Below, one piece after another: positions 34,506 through 43,012 of a stretch of DNA of 64,000 nucleotides (positions within the stretch are counted from its first letter, which is position 1; each line of letters starts with the position of its first letter). Origin of the DNA: Acidobacteriota bacterium (GTDB taxonomy: Bacteria; Acidobacteriota; Terriglobia; Acidiferrales; UBA7541); the NCBI GenBank assembly GCA_013289825.1, contig JABCZF010000010.1:62001-126000 (forward strand), in the 5' to 3' direction. The translations under genes and the position numbers were made by a program. The notes beneath the pieces were generated by a model. That model was not told where the DNA came from. It worked only from the letters and a program-made list of their open reading frames with translations, and searched no databases.

Positions 34506-36638
34506 GTGAACAGATTGTCCACGCCCTGGCTTCCCCCACCTTGGCCGCTCCCGAGACTTGCCGCAGCCGCACTGCTCGTCTCTCTACAACTCCTCGCCGT
34601 CGCGGCAGCCACGCCGCAATCAGCTCTGCCACACGAAGAACTCCGAGGCGTCCTTTCCCGCCAACCGCTGAAGCCTCCGCTCCGTAATGCCGATGTCATG
34701 CTGCGTTACGGTCCCGACGGCCGCACGCTCATGGTCCAAAATCCATCTGGCGTTTACTTGTTTTCGCGCGAACCACTCACTTTGCGCGCACACATGGCCG
34801 CCGAGGAGGTCTATCCCGCCCGCTTTTCGCTCGATTCACAAGAGATTAGCGTCATCGGCCATGGCTTGACGTTGAACCGCGAAAAACTCCCCGGCGGACC
34901 GATTCTCGAACAAAGAGAGCTGTCATCTCGCGACGGCTGCCTCGACGCGGAACTCGCTCCGGGTGCAGAATTCTTTGCTTGCCTCACACCCGAGCTCAAC
35001 CTTGTCATTTACCGGCTTTCTACCAATGAGCTGATCTTTTCGGTTTCCTCGGACCAAATGAATTCTCCCAATCGAATCGTATATATACCCCTTGATCCGG
35101 ATATCGCATTTCCCAGTCCCTTCGGATTCTTCCTGGCAAACAACTGGTATTCCATGGCCAACAGAGGCATGAAGTTCATCTCCATGAATTTTTCGCCGGA
35201 CGGCAAAATGCTGCTGGTGAGAAATGAATGGGAAGCCTTCACCGTGGACCTCACAACCAGGCGAAAAACATCCCTCGCCGGGTGGCTCCACAAACGCTTG
35301 CACGCTTCGTTTGCCCTGCAAAATGACGAGAGGGTTGTAATCGCCGCCGGAGAAAAAGAAGCCTCGCCCGTTATCGTCTCCTTGAAAACAGGCGGAATCA
35401 TCGGAACTCCCGCATTCAAGGCAGACATAGTTCGAATCGCCAGCAACCCGCGCTATGCGCTCTTGTCGGATGCCGGCTCACTCGGCGTCCGCGTCTTCGA
35501 TTTGGAGCGAAACCGCGAACTGGATCCGCCCAACAATCTTTCCATAGATATCACTGGAAACGAAATGGCAGTCTTGAACGAAAGAGGCTCTTTATTTGTC
35601 TATCACCTCGGAGAAAAACTCCCCTTTCTTGCCGCCGATTTACCGCTCGACTCCCTCCCTGTGCTTCGCGCCGCCGCCGTCACTGCGGACCTCGACCGCA
35701 TCGCATTTTCCGTGGATGGCAACTCTGCCGCCTTTCAAATAGCAACCGGCGAGCGCACCTACACCGGCCCGCGTTTTTCGGCGGCGGAATTCTCGGAGCA
35801 CGCTTCTGCGTATCTTCTTCTTCCCAGGGAGGGCAGTAATCCACCCCGCGTTCTTCAAGTGGCCCTCGCTTCAGGCAAGGCCACCCCAGCATGGAGCGGC
35901 GGAAAGGACCACCTCCGTTCCGGAGGAGCAGTTCTCCTGGAGTACGCCTTAGCGACCCCCATAAGACATCGTTTCCTTGCGACTCAGGAGAACGACATCC
36001 CCTACCGCGTGCGCGCACTCGACCCAGCCACGGGTAAGGAACTCTGGAAGCGCGAATTTTTCGAGAATAGTCCAGTGCCGTTCGCAGATCCGCAAGGCGA
36101 TCGCCTGGTCCTTGGCTGGAACGCCACCAGCCCCCACGCGGCATCCGCAGCAAAACGAATCCCTGCGGTGTGGGAAATATTCAAGCACGCGAAAATCTCG
36201 AAACTCGATTCTTATTTCGAAATCCTAGACGCGCGTTTTGGAAAACCGGTTGGCGGCGTCCTCATTCAGGTGGGCAGCGGCCCTGCGAGCTATGACGCCG
36301 CATTTTCCGCCGGGGACGCCCTTTTCCTGCTAAAGGACGGAAAACGCGTCTCCGTATATTCCTTGCGGGATGGCCGTCTCGAAGCCCGCCTCGTGGGCGG
36401 AATTCCTACCGCCAATGCACAAAACAATCTCTTCGCCATGGAAGAAGGACCAGGCCGCCTGTTCATCTACGATCTGGCAACTGCCGCCAAGCTAGAGCAA
36501 CAATTCTTTTCCGAATCCATCGCCTACACCCATTTCTCCGTGGACGGCAATCGTCTGCTCGTCCTCACCAGACACCAGGTAGCCTATGTTTTGGATCTCA
36601 GCGGTGTGCGCACAGCCCGGTCCTCCGGGTCTCCCTAG
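34506..36638 (+). CDS. Exported beta-propeller protein, paralogue of the upstream fusion's C-terminus
   Basis: The 710-residue protein has a signal peptide (LAAAALLVSLQLLAVAAAT). It then runs colinear with residues about 285-930 of the preceding M48 fusion: RGVLSRQPLKPPLR matches PGVLSRKSLNHPLR, LTPELNLVIYRLSTNELIF matches FDDELNLSLFDVASGEILF, and both end in a FSxDGxxLxVLTxxQ stretch. There is no peptidase domain. It starts with GTG, about 100 bases after the upstream stop, on the same strand. A duplicated propeller that lost or never had the peptidase is the simplest reading. No enzymatic motif is visible. Confidence 0.85.
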   Translation: MNRLSTPWLPPPWPLPRLAAAALLVSLQLLAVAAATPQSALPHEELRGVLSRQPLKPPLRNADVMLRYGPDGRTLMVQNPSGVYLFSREPLTLRAHMAAEEVYPARFSLDSQEISVIGHGLTLNREKLPGGPILEQRELSSRDGCLDAELAPGAEFFACLTPELNLVIYRLSTNELIFSVSSDQMNSPNRIVYIPLDPDIAFPSPFGFFLANNWYSMANRGMKFISMNFSPDGKMLLVRNEWEAFTVDLTTRRKTSLAGWLHKRLHASFALQNDERVVIAAGEKEASPVIVSLKTGGIIGTPAFKADIVRIASNPRYALLSDAGSLGVRVFDLERNRELDPPNNLSIDITGNEMAVLNERGSLFVYHLGEKLPFLAADLPLDSLPVLRAAAVTADLDRIAFSVDGNSAAFQIATGERTYTGPRFSAAEFSEHASAYLLLPREGSNPPRVLQVALASGKATPAWSGGKDHLRSGGAVLLEYALATPIRHRFLATQENDIPYRVRALDPATGKELWKREFFENSPVPFADPQGDRLVLGWNATSPHAASAAKRIPAVWEIFKHAKISKLDSYFEILDARFGKPVGGVLIQVGSGPASYDAAFSAGDALFLLKDGKRVSVYSLRDGRLEARLVGGIPTANAQNNLFAMEEGPGRLFIYDLATAAKLEQQFFSESIAYTHFSVDGNRLLVLTRHQVAYVLDLSGVRTARSSGSP

Positions 36639-36788
36639 CCTTAATAGTTCCCCGCGCCAATTTGTGAACTTTGTCTCGGTGCCTAGCATGAGTTCCGAGT
36701 TACAGCTCGTTTGTCACTGTACTTAGACCGAAAAGGGCCAATGGGAGCGGGTTCTGAGGCATCGGAGCGGCAAGGAGAGGCGTATATA

Positions 36789-37040
36789 CTAACTGGCGAG
36801 AAAACGGTCCAGTTTGAGCGCGCGGAAAATGCGTTCTTGTTGAGGATCCAAATGAGTCATGGCGCGCTCGGAGCGAGGTCGACCTCCCAGATGCTGCTTG
36901 TCGGTGTTGTGAGCGGGATAGTAGTTGGTGATTTCCTTGATCTGTTTGAGTTGCTCGATGAGGCGGGACTGAGTAATCTGCACTCCCGCCTGACTGTGCT
37001 CCTTGAGATGGCCATGTGCCCGAAGTAGACTTCCGCGCAA
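36789..37040 (-). pseudogene. Possible transposase C-terminal remnant
   Basis: In the otherwise gene-free stretch 36639-37192, a minus-strand frame ends at a TAG (36789-36791) and encodes RLIEQLKQIKEITNYYP, then RAMTHLDPQQERIFRAL and KLDRFL. The pattern, an amphipathic helix followed by a short helix with a terminal 'LxPxQxxIxxALxL', resembles C-termini of IS1634/IS4-like transposases. No N-terminus, DDE residues or terminal inverted repeats were found. Identification is tentative. The rest of the stretch shows nothing I can assign. Confidence 0.3.
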
Positions 37041-37192
37041 TCTTAGTTCAGCCGCACCCCTCGCTCTGAGATCTTGCGCCGCCACGAATCTGGCCTCTAA
37101 TGCTTTCGCACTATTCCCTCGCTCCCGCCACCCGTATAGCCTCCTCGGAATTCCGTCGATTCGCCATCCTCGCTGGCGACAAGGGGCACCCC

Positions 37193-38284
37193 ATGTCCGT
37201 GCAAGCTTCCACTCTCGACCTCGACCCATCCCTCGTTACCGCCAACGCCTGGCGCAGCCGCACGATAGCCGTAATTCTGATGATCGCCATTGCCGGCATT
37301 TTCTGGGTAGACTCGCGCTACCCCGCTCTCTTCAAGCGCTATCACGCCGGCACGCAAGTCAAAGCCGCCGGCGCTCTGACCTTCGGCGCTGTTTACCAGG
37401 TAGATCGCACCATGCCGCTCTCCACTCGCGCTTGGCGTACCACTCTCAACTGGCTCGACGCCAACCGCGTCGGCATGACTTTCTCTTTCCTCTTCGGCCC
37501 CGCCGCTCTCACTTTTCTCGCCACACTCCGTCGCCGCCGCACCAACTCCATCTATCTGAATACTCTTTTCGGCGCGGCCGTCGGCATGCCCCTAGCCGTC
37601 TGCACCAACTGTGTCGCCCCCATAGCGCGCGGCCTGTACGCTTCCGGCATGAGCACCGAATCCGTTCTCGCCGCAATGTTTGCCTCCCCCGCGCTCAACG
37701 TCGTTGTTCTCGCCATGACCTTCGCGCTTTTCCCCGTTTCGATCGCCGTACTCAAACTCGCCACAGTTCTCTTCCTAGTTTTCGTCTTTGCACCAGTGGT
37801 GGCCTCGCGTCGAAGTAAATCCGCGCCTTCCATCATCTGCCCCATCGAAGTCCCTGATTCGGGGACGTGGTCGCATGCCCTCGCTTCGACCATCCGCTCT
37901 TTCCTAAAAAGTTTCTGGTACGTCTTCCGCGTCGCCTTTCCGCTAATGATTCTCGCCGCCGTCCTCGGCGCTCTCGTCATCGAACTTCTCCCTGCGCAAG
38001 CGCTCATCGCCCAAGTCACCATCGGCGGCATCCTCTTGGTCGCCCTGGTCGGCGCTTTCCTTCCCGTGCCCATGGCTTTCGACGTCGCCGTCGCCTACAT
38101 CGCCATGATCAAAGGTGTCCCACTCCCCTACGTCGTTACGATCCTCTCGACCTTAGGCATCGTCAGCGTCTTCTCTCTCTCAGTCGTCGGGAAAACCATT
38201 TCCTGGAAACTTGCCGCCGCAACTTACGCCACCGTCGCCGCCCTCGGCACTCTCGCCGGCCTTCTGACCCGCGCACTTTTTTGA
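37193..38284 (+). CDS. DUF318/ArsP-like permease
   Basis: A 363-residue polytopic membrane protein with about eight to ten helices. The conserved core GAAVGMPLAVCTNCVAPIARGLYASG followed by MFASPALNVVVL is the DUF318 (ArsP_1) pattern, in which a Cys pair and Pro occur in a re-entrant region and a second copy (FLPVPMAFDVAVAY) lies near the C-terminus. ArsP-type members export organoarsenicals; many homologues have unknown cargo. The ATG at 37193 follows AAGGGG. The frame is open to 37100, but the extension is not hydrophobic. No arsenic regulator is adjacent. Confidence 0.82.
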   Translation: MSVQASTLDLDPSLVTANAWRSRTIAVILMIAIAGIFWVDSRYPALFKRYHAGTQVKAAGALTFGAVYQVDRTMPLSTRAWRTTLNWLDANRVGMTFSFLFGPAALTFLATLRRRRTNSIYLNTLFGAAVGMPLAVCTNCVAPIARGLYASGMSTESVLAAMFASPALNVVVLAMTFALFPVSIAVLKLATVLFLVFVFAPVVASRRSKSAPSIICPIEVPDSGTWSHALASTIRSFLKSFWYVFRVAFPLMILAAVLGALVIELLPAQALIAQVTIGGILLVALVGAFLPVPMAFDVAVAYIAMIKGVPLPYVVTILSTLGIVSVFSLSVVGKTISWKLAAATYATVAALGTLAGLLTRALF

Positions 38285-38492
38285 TCCCTCGTCTTCCGCG
38301 TACCGGTACGATTTCCTTCCGCAACCCACCGAAACCTTCTGTCCCCCCGCGTGTTCTAGCCAAGAGGTGGAAGAGAGCCGCCAACGTCGCGCCGCCCCGC
38401 CCGTGCCGATTTTGGCCGCCCCGCCTTGTAAACCTTCGATTGGCACGGCCAGCCGCCATGAGCCGCAAGTCGTCAACAACGGAGTCCCCAAA

Positions 38493-40118
38493 ATGTCCAC
38501 GCCAGCCCAACAAGCCCCACTCTTAGCGACAACTCTCGAGCGCCGCTTCTATCCGCGAATCGTTCCTCAAACACCGATCTTCTTGGCCTTCAGGGAAAAC
38601 GAGTCTGAAGCAAGCCTCCTGCTCAACGTCAGCGAAAATGGTCTTCTTGTCTCAACGCCCGCCGCCCTCCCCTGCAATTTTGTCGCTCGCCTCTTGGTCC
38701 CGCTCCATGGCCTTCCCAAGCCCGTCCAAGTCATTGGTCGCGTCGCTTGGTCCAGCGAAGCGAGAAAGCTAGCGGGCATCCAGCTCCTCGATCTCAGCGA
38801 GCACGATCGCCAACAAATCCGCAAGTGGGGCGCCCGCGAATCCACAGAAGCCCGGCAACCGAAGCTCGATCGACCTGAGCTTGTCGCTCCACCTCCCACG
38901 AGTTCATCGGAAACGCCGCACGCTACGAGCCAATTCCGAGAGGACGCGCCCTTCAGCACGCCTGGTGACATTGTCGCGCTTGCTCCCCCTCGAATCGTTA
39001 ACACGCGTCTCGCTTCAACCGTCGCTCGCCGTGCGATGCGGGCCACGCTCGTAGCTGCCATTTGCCTCGCCGCGGCCGTCATCCTCATAAAGGCGGCTCC
39101 AGGCAATCCGCTTGCGCGTTTTAAGGACATTCGCCCGAAACCCAACGCTGCCGCACCCACGTCTCAAGAAACGCAGCCAACTCCCCGAACTCCAGACATG
39201 TCCAATGGCGCCTCTGCCACACAATCCGCATCGCTCGCGCCAACTGATAACCCCGCCATCTCGAAGCATGCTCACACGACCGGCGCCGCTCCTCACCACC
39301 ATTCCGAAAAAACAGTGGAAGTGCCCAGCGAAGCCGCCAGTTATGAAAATCCCGCCAAACCCCAAACTGATCTATCCTCGACTGGCGCGCTTCCTGCTGC
39401 AACCGAAGCTGCCTCCGTCGGCACCAGCGCTTCTCCTCAAACGCCCGACCTCCACGAACTTTCTAAAGAAGGTACGGCTGAACCGGAAATTCCGCTCTCT
39501 CCCGATCTTCTGACTCCCAAGCAGCCTCTTCGCAATGCAACCCACGCCACCGAGCTCACCGCCAACACCTCCCCAATCGTTCCCTCAACTCTGCCTCCTA
39601 GTACGCCCGTCGCGCCCACTCGCTCCGCGTTCTCGCCCAAGTCCGCCGCGCCCGTGATCCAAATGGACCCTGCGCGAAACCAGATCTTCGAAATCCGTCT
39701 TCCCAGCGGACGCCAAGCTTCCTTTCTTAGTCTGCCAGGCGAGCGCGTCCTGGAATTGCCCTCGGTATCGGTGCGCATCCAGCGTTCCGTTCTATTGCCC
39801 GCGACCCACGCGGGATGGCCCTTCAACAGAAATAAAAAAGTAGTCGTCGGTGAGCTGATTTCGCGGGTTGATCCACAAGCCACGCAAATTCCGACCAGCC
39901 CTGCCAATTCAGTTCGCGTCAAAGTCACCGTCGCCAAGGACGGCCACATCGAAGACGTAAACCAAATCCTCGGTCCCGCCAGCCTGTTTCCGGCCGTCGC
40001 CAAAGCTCTCCACGCATGGCGCTTCCAACCCACACTGGTCGATGACAAACCAGTCGAAACACAATGCTATGTCGTGTTTCAATTCCATACGCCCTCCGAC
40101 CGCGCCTCCAAACGCTAG
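38493..40118 (+). CDS. PilZ domain - membrane helix - TonB C-terminal domain fusion
   Basis: The 541-residue protein has an N-terminal PilZ domain with the c-di-GMP motif RFYPR (RxxxR, residues 18-22) and NVSENG (D/NxSxxG, 45-50). A single membrane helix follows near residues 185-205 (ATLVAAICLAAAVILI), then a long Pro/Ser/Thr/Ala-rich periplasmic spacer (about 210-440). A TonB-type C-terminal domain ends the chain, with VKVTVAKDGHIEDVNQILG and ALHAWRFQPTLVDDKPV. This order suggests an energy-transducer-like protein whose cytoplasmic end senses c-di-GMP. The ATG 38493 has GGAG upstream; the longer frame from 38367 is rejected because it is Arg/Pro-rich. Confidence 0.85.
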   Translation: MSTPAQQAPLLATTLERRFYPRIVPQTPIFLAFRENESEASLLLNVSENGLLVSTPAALPCNFVARLLVPLHGLPKPVQVIGRVAWSSEARKLAGIQLLDLSEHDRQQIRKWGARESTEARQPKLDRPELVAPPPTSSSETPHATSQFREDAPFSTPGDIVALAPPRIVNTRLASTVARRAMRATLVAAICLAAAVILIKAAPGNPLARFKDIRPKPNAAAPTSQETQPTPRTPDMSNGASATQSASLAPTDNPAISKHAHTTGAAPHHHSEKTVEVPSEAASYENPAKPQTDLSSTGALPAATEAASVGTSASPQTPDLHELSKEGTAEPEIPLSPDLLTPKQPLRNATHATELTANTSPIVPSTLPPSTPVAPTRSAFSPKSAAPVIQMDPARNQIFEIRLPSGRQASFLSLPGERVLELPSVSVRIQRSVLLPATHAGWPFNRNKKVVVGELISRVDPQATQIPTSPANSVRVKVTVAKDGHIEDVNQILGPASLFPAVAKALHAWRFQPTLVDDKPVETQCYVVFQFHTPSDRASKR

Positions 40119-40135
40119 CAGAGGAACTTCCGCGA

Positions 40136-40891
40136 TCACTTCCATTCAGCTCGGCCAAATGCTTCCAGCATTTTCCCCTCAGAAGGAGGTTCGAGGACGT
40201 TGCCCTCCGCAAATTCTTCCGCTTGTGGATACTGGGTCGCTCGAATGCGCCCGGCAGCTCTCGCGAGATCGTACGGAGTATGCCGAAGCTCGACGCCCGG
40301 TCCGAGTAAGAGCCAATATGCTCCGGGTGCCCCAAACGGCATCCCCACACTGCCAGCATTCACAACTCGCGTCTCTCCGATTGTTCGGTCAAACTGCATG
40401 TGCGTGTGGCCGCACACGGCCAGTGGCGCGCCAACTCCTCCAAAAACCGGCACGAGGCGATCTTCTGACGTCAGACGGGTAAAGCAGTCCGTGTCGTTTC
40501 GCGGCGTGGCATGGCAAAACATGACCTCCCCTATTCCCCGTATCTCGAAGCGAAGTGTCTTAGGCCAGCCGGCCAGCACCCGCCGAAGTTCCGGTCCCAG
40601 TTGCCGCGCAGTCCATCGCACGGGCTCGCGCCACTGTTCAGGAGCGGCGCGGTACCACTCCGTCTCGACGCCCGACATTTGAGCCAGCACCTCACGGTCG
40701 CCATTGCCGCAGAGGAACCGCATGGGAATGTCCAGGTCCAGCAAATATCGGATGGTTTCTTGCGGCATCGGCCCCGGAAACACATCCCCTCCGACTACAA
40801 TGTGGTTAACACCCGCTTGGCGAATATCCTCGACGACTGCCTCAACTGCGGGAAGGTTCGCATGAACGTCATAAATCGCAGCGACCCGCAT
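40136..40891 (-). CDS. Calcineurin-like metallophosphoesterase (YfcE/DUF-type)
   Basis: A 251-residue protein with the metallophosphoesterase motifs in order: AAIYDVHANLPA (the DxH with Asn), VVGGDVFPGP (GD), CGNGDREV (GNxD in place of GNHE) and CGHTHMQFDR (GHxH). These bind two metals and hydrolyse phosphomono- or diesters. GNGDRE replacing GNHE is usual in the YfcE/phosphodiesterase-like branch. The substrate is unknown. ATG 40891 follows GGGAGGGA. The gene is divergent from the isonitrile cluster, 92 bases away, and convergent with the PilZ-TonB gene, 17 bases away. Confidence 0.85.
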   Translation of the reverse strand: MRVAAIYDVHANLPAVEAVVEDIRQAGVNHIVVGGDVFPGPMPQETIRYLLDLDIPMRFLCGNGDREVLAQMSGVETEWYRAAPEQWREPVRWTARQLGPELRRVLAGWPKTLRFEIRGIGEVMFCHATPRNDTDCFTRLTSEDRLVPVFGGVGAPLAVCGHTHMQFDRTIGETRVVNAGSVGMPFGAPGAYWLLLGPGVELRHTPYDLARAAGRIRATQYPQAEEFAEGNVLEPPSEGKMLEAFGRAEWK

Positions 40892-40983
40892 ATCTGGTCT
40901 CCCTCCCTTTCGAGGATAACGAATAGCAGCCCAACCCGGGCGTTTTAAAAACTTCCCATCTGATTTGAGGTATCTTTTCAATT

Positions 40984-42588
40984 ATGGATTCGCAGGTCAC
41001 GCGCAGCCGCCAGCGGATTCTGGAGTCCGCCGTGGTGTTGTTGAGGGAAGGCCACCTGCCAGGGCAGTTGGTCGAAACTGCTGCGGCGGCGGCCCGCGTT
41101 CCTCTTGCCAACGCCAAGCAGTTTTTCCAGAACGATGAAGAGCTGATTCTTGCGTTTTATCTCCGGCTTGCCAATGACTTGGAGGTCCGGGCTTCGGCTC
41201 TGCCACCGGAAGGGGTAGCCGAGCGGTTCCGCGTGCTGATGCTAGCCAAGCTGAGACTGGTCGGGCCATACCGCGAAGCTTTCGCGGGATTGTTCGCCAA
41301 GATGCTGGATCCGCGGACCAATATCGGAGTGTTCAGCAAACAGACCGAATTGGTGCGGCTGCGGGCGCGAGCAGCGTTCGCGAAGGTGGTCCACGGTGCA
41401 AATGACGCGCCGGACGCCGAGACGCAACTAATTCAAGGTCTCTACGCCGCCCATTTGGCCTTATTGCTGATCTGGAGCCAGGACCAATCACCGGATTCAC
41501 AGAGCACGCATGCCGCGCTAGAAATGATTGCGAAGCTGACCGCACTGGTTTGCCGGTTTCGCTGGACGCCCATATCCGCGACAATGCTTGAAAACATCGG
41601 GGCGATTTGCGGACCCCTGGTAGATCCGCCCGCGGATCGGGAAACGACAGCGCGAGCGAGGGAAATTCTTCGGTTGGTGTTTCAACATCGCCGGACGCTG
41701 CCGGGCGCGGCAAACTGTGCCGAGGCTGCCAGTGGTGATGTGTGCGAGCAATGTTTGGAGCCTCACCTTCCTCTCGTCCGCCGATTTATCGGGGCAGGTC
41801 TTCCCATCCATTTCGTCCTGCCGGCGTTTCCCGCCAAGTCGCCGAATCAAGAGAAAGTGCTGGGGCGAATCCCCGATAGGGCCGAGGAGTTGAGCCTGCA
41901 GTTTTTGCATGATCTTTGTGAAGAGATACGGAAAATTCATGGGCCTGGGGCGCGGATCACGATCTGTTCCGACGGATTGGTCTTCAGCGATCTTGTGGGT
42001 GTGACGGATTCGGACGTCAACAATTATGGCGAGCAAATCACGCAGATGATCGAGCAGTTACATCTGGACTCGCTCGAAACCTTCCACATGCAGGATCTTT
42101 ATGATGAAGCCGGGTCGGGTGAGCAAATGCGCGAGTGGCTGTGCCACCACTACGCCGAATCGAAGGAGACCATCCGAGAGAGGCTGCATTCGAACGACAG
42201 CCAGCAGGCACTATTTAACGGCATTCAACGGTTTCTGTTCGAGGACCAGGTGGCTATCGAGGAAGGAAAGAGCCGCACACGCATCCGTTCGGAGTGTAAG
42301 GAGCGCACCTATGAGCTGGTCCGGCGCAGTGACGCTTGGGGGCGTCTTGTCGCGGACTGCTTTCCGGCGTCGCTGCGGCTTTCCATTCATCCGCAGCCGC
42401 CGCATTCTGAGAAGATCGGAATTCTGTTGGCCGAATCGCGGGATGTTTGGTTGACGCCGTGGCATGCCGTAGCTCTCAACGAGAACGGCCATTTTCGACT
42501 CGCCAAACGCCGTGAGGCGGAGGCTTTGGGGGCGTCTGTCGTCCTAAAAGACGGAGTACCCTCTTATATGGATTCGCGCCATGATTGA
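40984..42588 (+). CDS. TetR-like domain fused to isocyanide synthase (PvcA/IsnA/DIT1 family)
   Basis: The 534-residue protein has two parts. Residues 1-195 resemble a TetR/AcrR regulator: RQRILESAVVLLREG, a degenerate helix-turn-helix VETAAAAARVPLANAKQFF, then an all-helical ligand-type domain. Residues about 250-530 are a complete pyoverdine/dityrosine (DIT1/PvcA) domain with FVLPAFPAKSPNQEKVLG, ICSDGLVFSDLVGVTDSDV and RLSIHPQPPHSEKIGILL. Known members turn the amino group of Tyr or Trp into an isonitrile with ribulose-5-phosphate as carbon source. Known bacterial PvcA proteins are about 330 residues without the N-terminal domain. The start ATG has only a distant GAGG. It is the first gene of a coupled four-gene unit. 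Confidence 0.92.
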   Translation: MDSQVTRSRQRILESAVVLLREGHLPGQLVETAAAAARVPLANAKQFFQNDEELILAFYLRLANDLEVRASALPPEGVAERFRVLMLAKLRLVGPYREAFAGLFAKMLDPRTNIGVFSKQTELVRLRARAAFAKVVHGANDAPDAETQLIQGLYAAHLALLLIWSQDQSPDSQSTHAALEMIAKLTALVCRFRWTPISATMLENIGAICGPLVDPPADRETTARAREILRLVFQHRRTLPGAANCAEAASGDVCEQCLEPHLPLVRRFIGAGLPIHFVLPAFPAKSPNQEKVLGRIPDRAEELSLQFLHDLCEEIRKIHGPGARITICSDGLVFSDLVGVTDSDVNNYGEQITQMIEQLHLDSLETFHMQDLYDEAGSGEQMREWLCHHYAESKETIRERLHSNDSQQALFNGIQRFLFEDQVAIEEGKSRTRIRSECKERTYELVRRSDAWGRLVADCFPASLRLSIHPQPPHSEKIGILLAESRDVWLTPWHAVALNENGHFRLAKRREAEALGASVVLKDGVPSYMDSRHD

Positions 42589-43012
42589 CCCACTCGAAAA
42601 GGTCCTCGAAGCGCGCGACCGGTACTTGGTAGCCTCCGGCTTTACAACCCAATCCTATGTCGACCCCAATTTCAACGTGAAGGTCGGTTTTATTTCCCTG
42701 CGATTCCCCAACCCCGGTCTGCTGCCGATGCATGATCTCCACCATGTCGCCACCGGCTACGATTCCTCGCTGCTCGGGGAAGCAGAAATCAGTGTTTTTG
42801 AACTGCGCGCCGGGAGCGGAACTCCGCTCATCTTCTTTCTCTGTTGCGGCTCGCTTCTAGTCGGCTTGTATTTGTCTCCGCTACGTATGTGGCGGGCCTG
42901 GAAAACCGCTCGCGGCGCGCGCTCCTTGTACAAAACCAAGACACCCTACGAAACCCTGCTAGCCATGGATGTCGCCCAACTGCGAAAGCTGATGGGGCTG
43001 GAGGCCCGATGA
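42581..43012 (+). CDS. Small Coq4-like protein
   Basis: This 143-residue protein carries the Coq4 metal motif HDxxH-x11-E exactly: His51, Asp52, His55 and Glu67 in LPMHDLHHVATGYDSSLLGE. A hydrophobic helix follows near residue 85-97 (LIFFLCCGSLLVGLYL). Coq4 proteins bind a divalent metal and act in ubiquinone biosynthesis, in recent work as a decarboxylase/hydroxylase of the quinone head. Here the gene overlaps the isocyanide synthase by 8 bases and the oxygenase gene by 4 (ATGA), so it is probably part of the pathway, not general quinone synthesis. Its reaction is unknown. Confidence 0.82.
   Translation: MIDPLEKVLEARDRYLVASGFTTQSYVDPNFNVKVGFISLRFPNPGLLPMHDLHHVATGYDSSLLGEAEISVFELRAGSGTPLIFFLCCGSLLVGLYLSPLRMWRAWKTARGARSLYKTKTPYETLLAMDVAQLRKLMGLEAR

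Noticed and set aside
36711..37028. 105-codon plus-strand frame in the degenerate patch
   Set aside because: No signal peptide, domain or ribosome site; the opposite strand gives the more plausible transposase-like reading.
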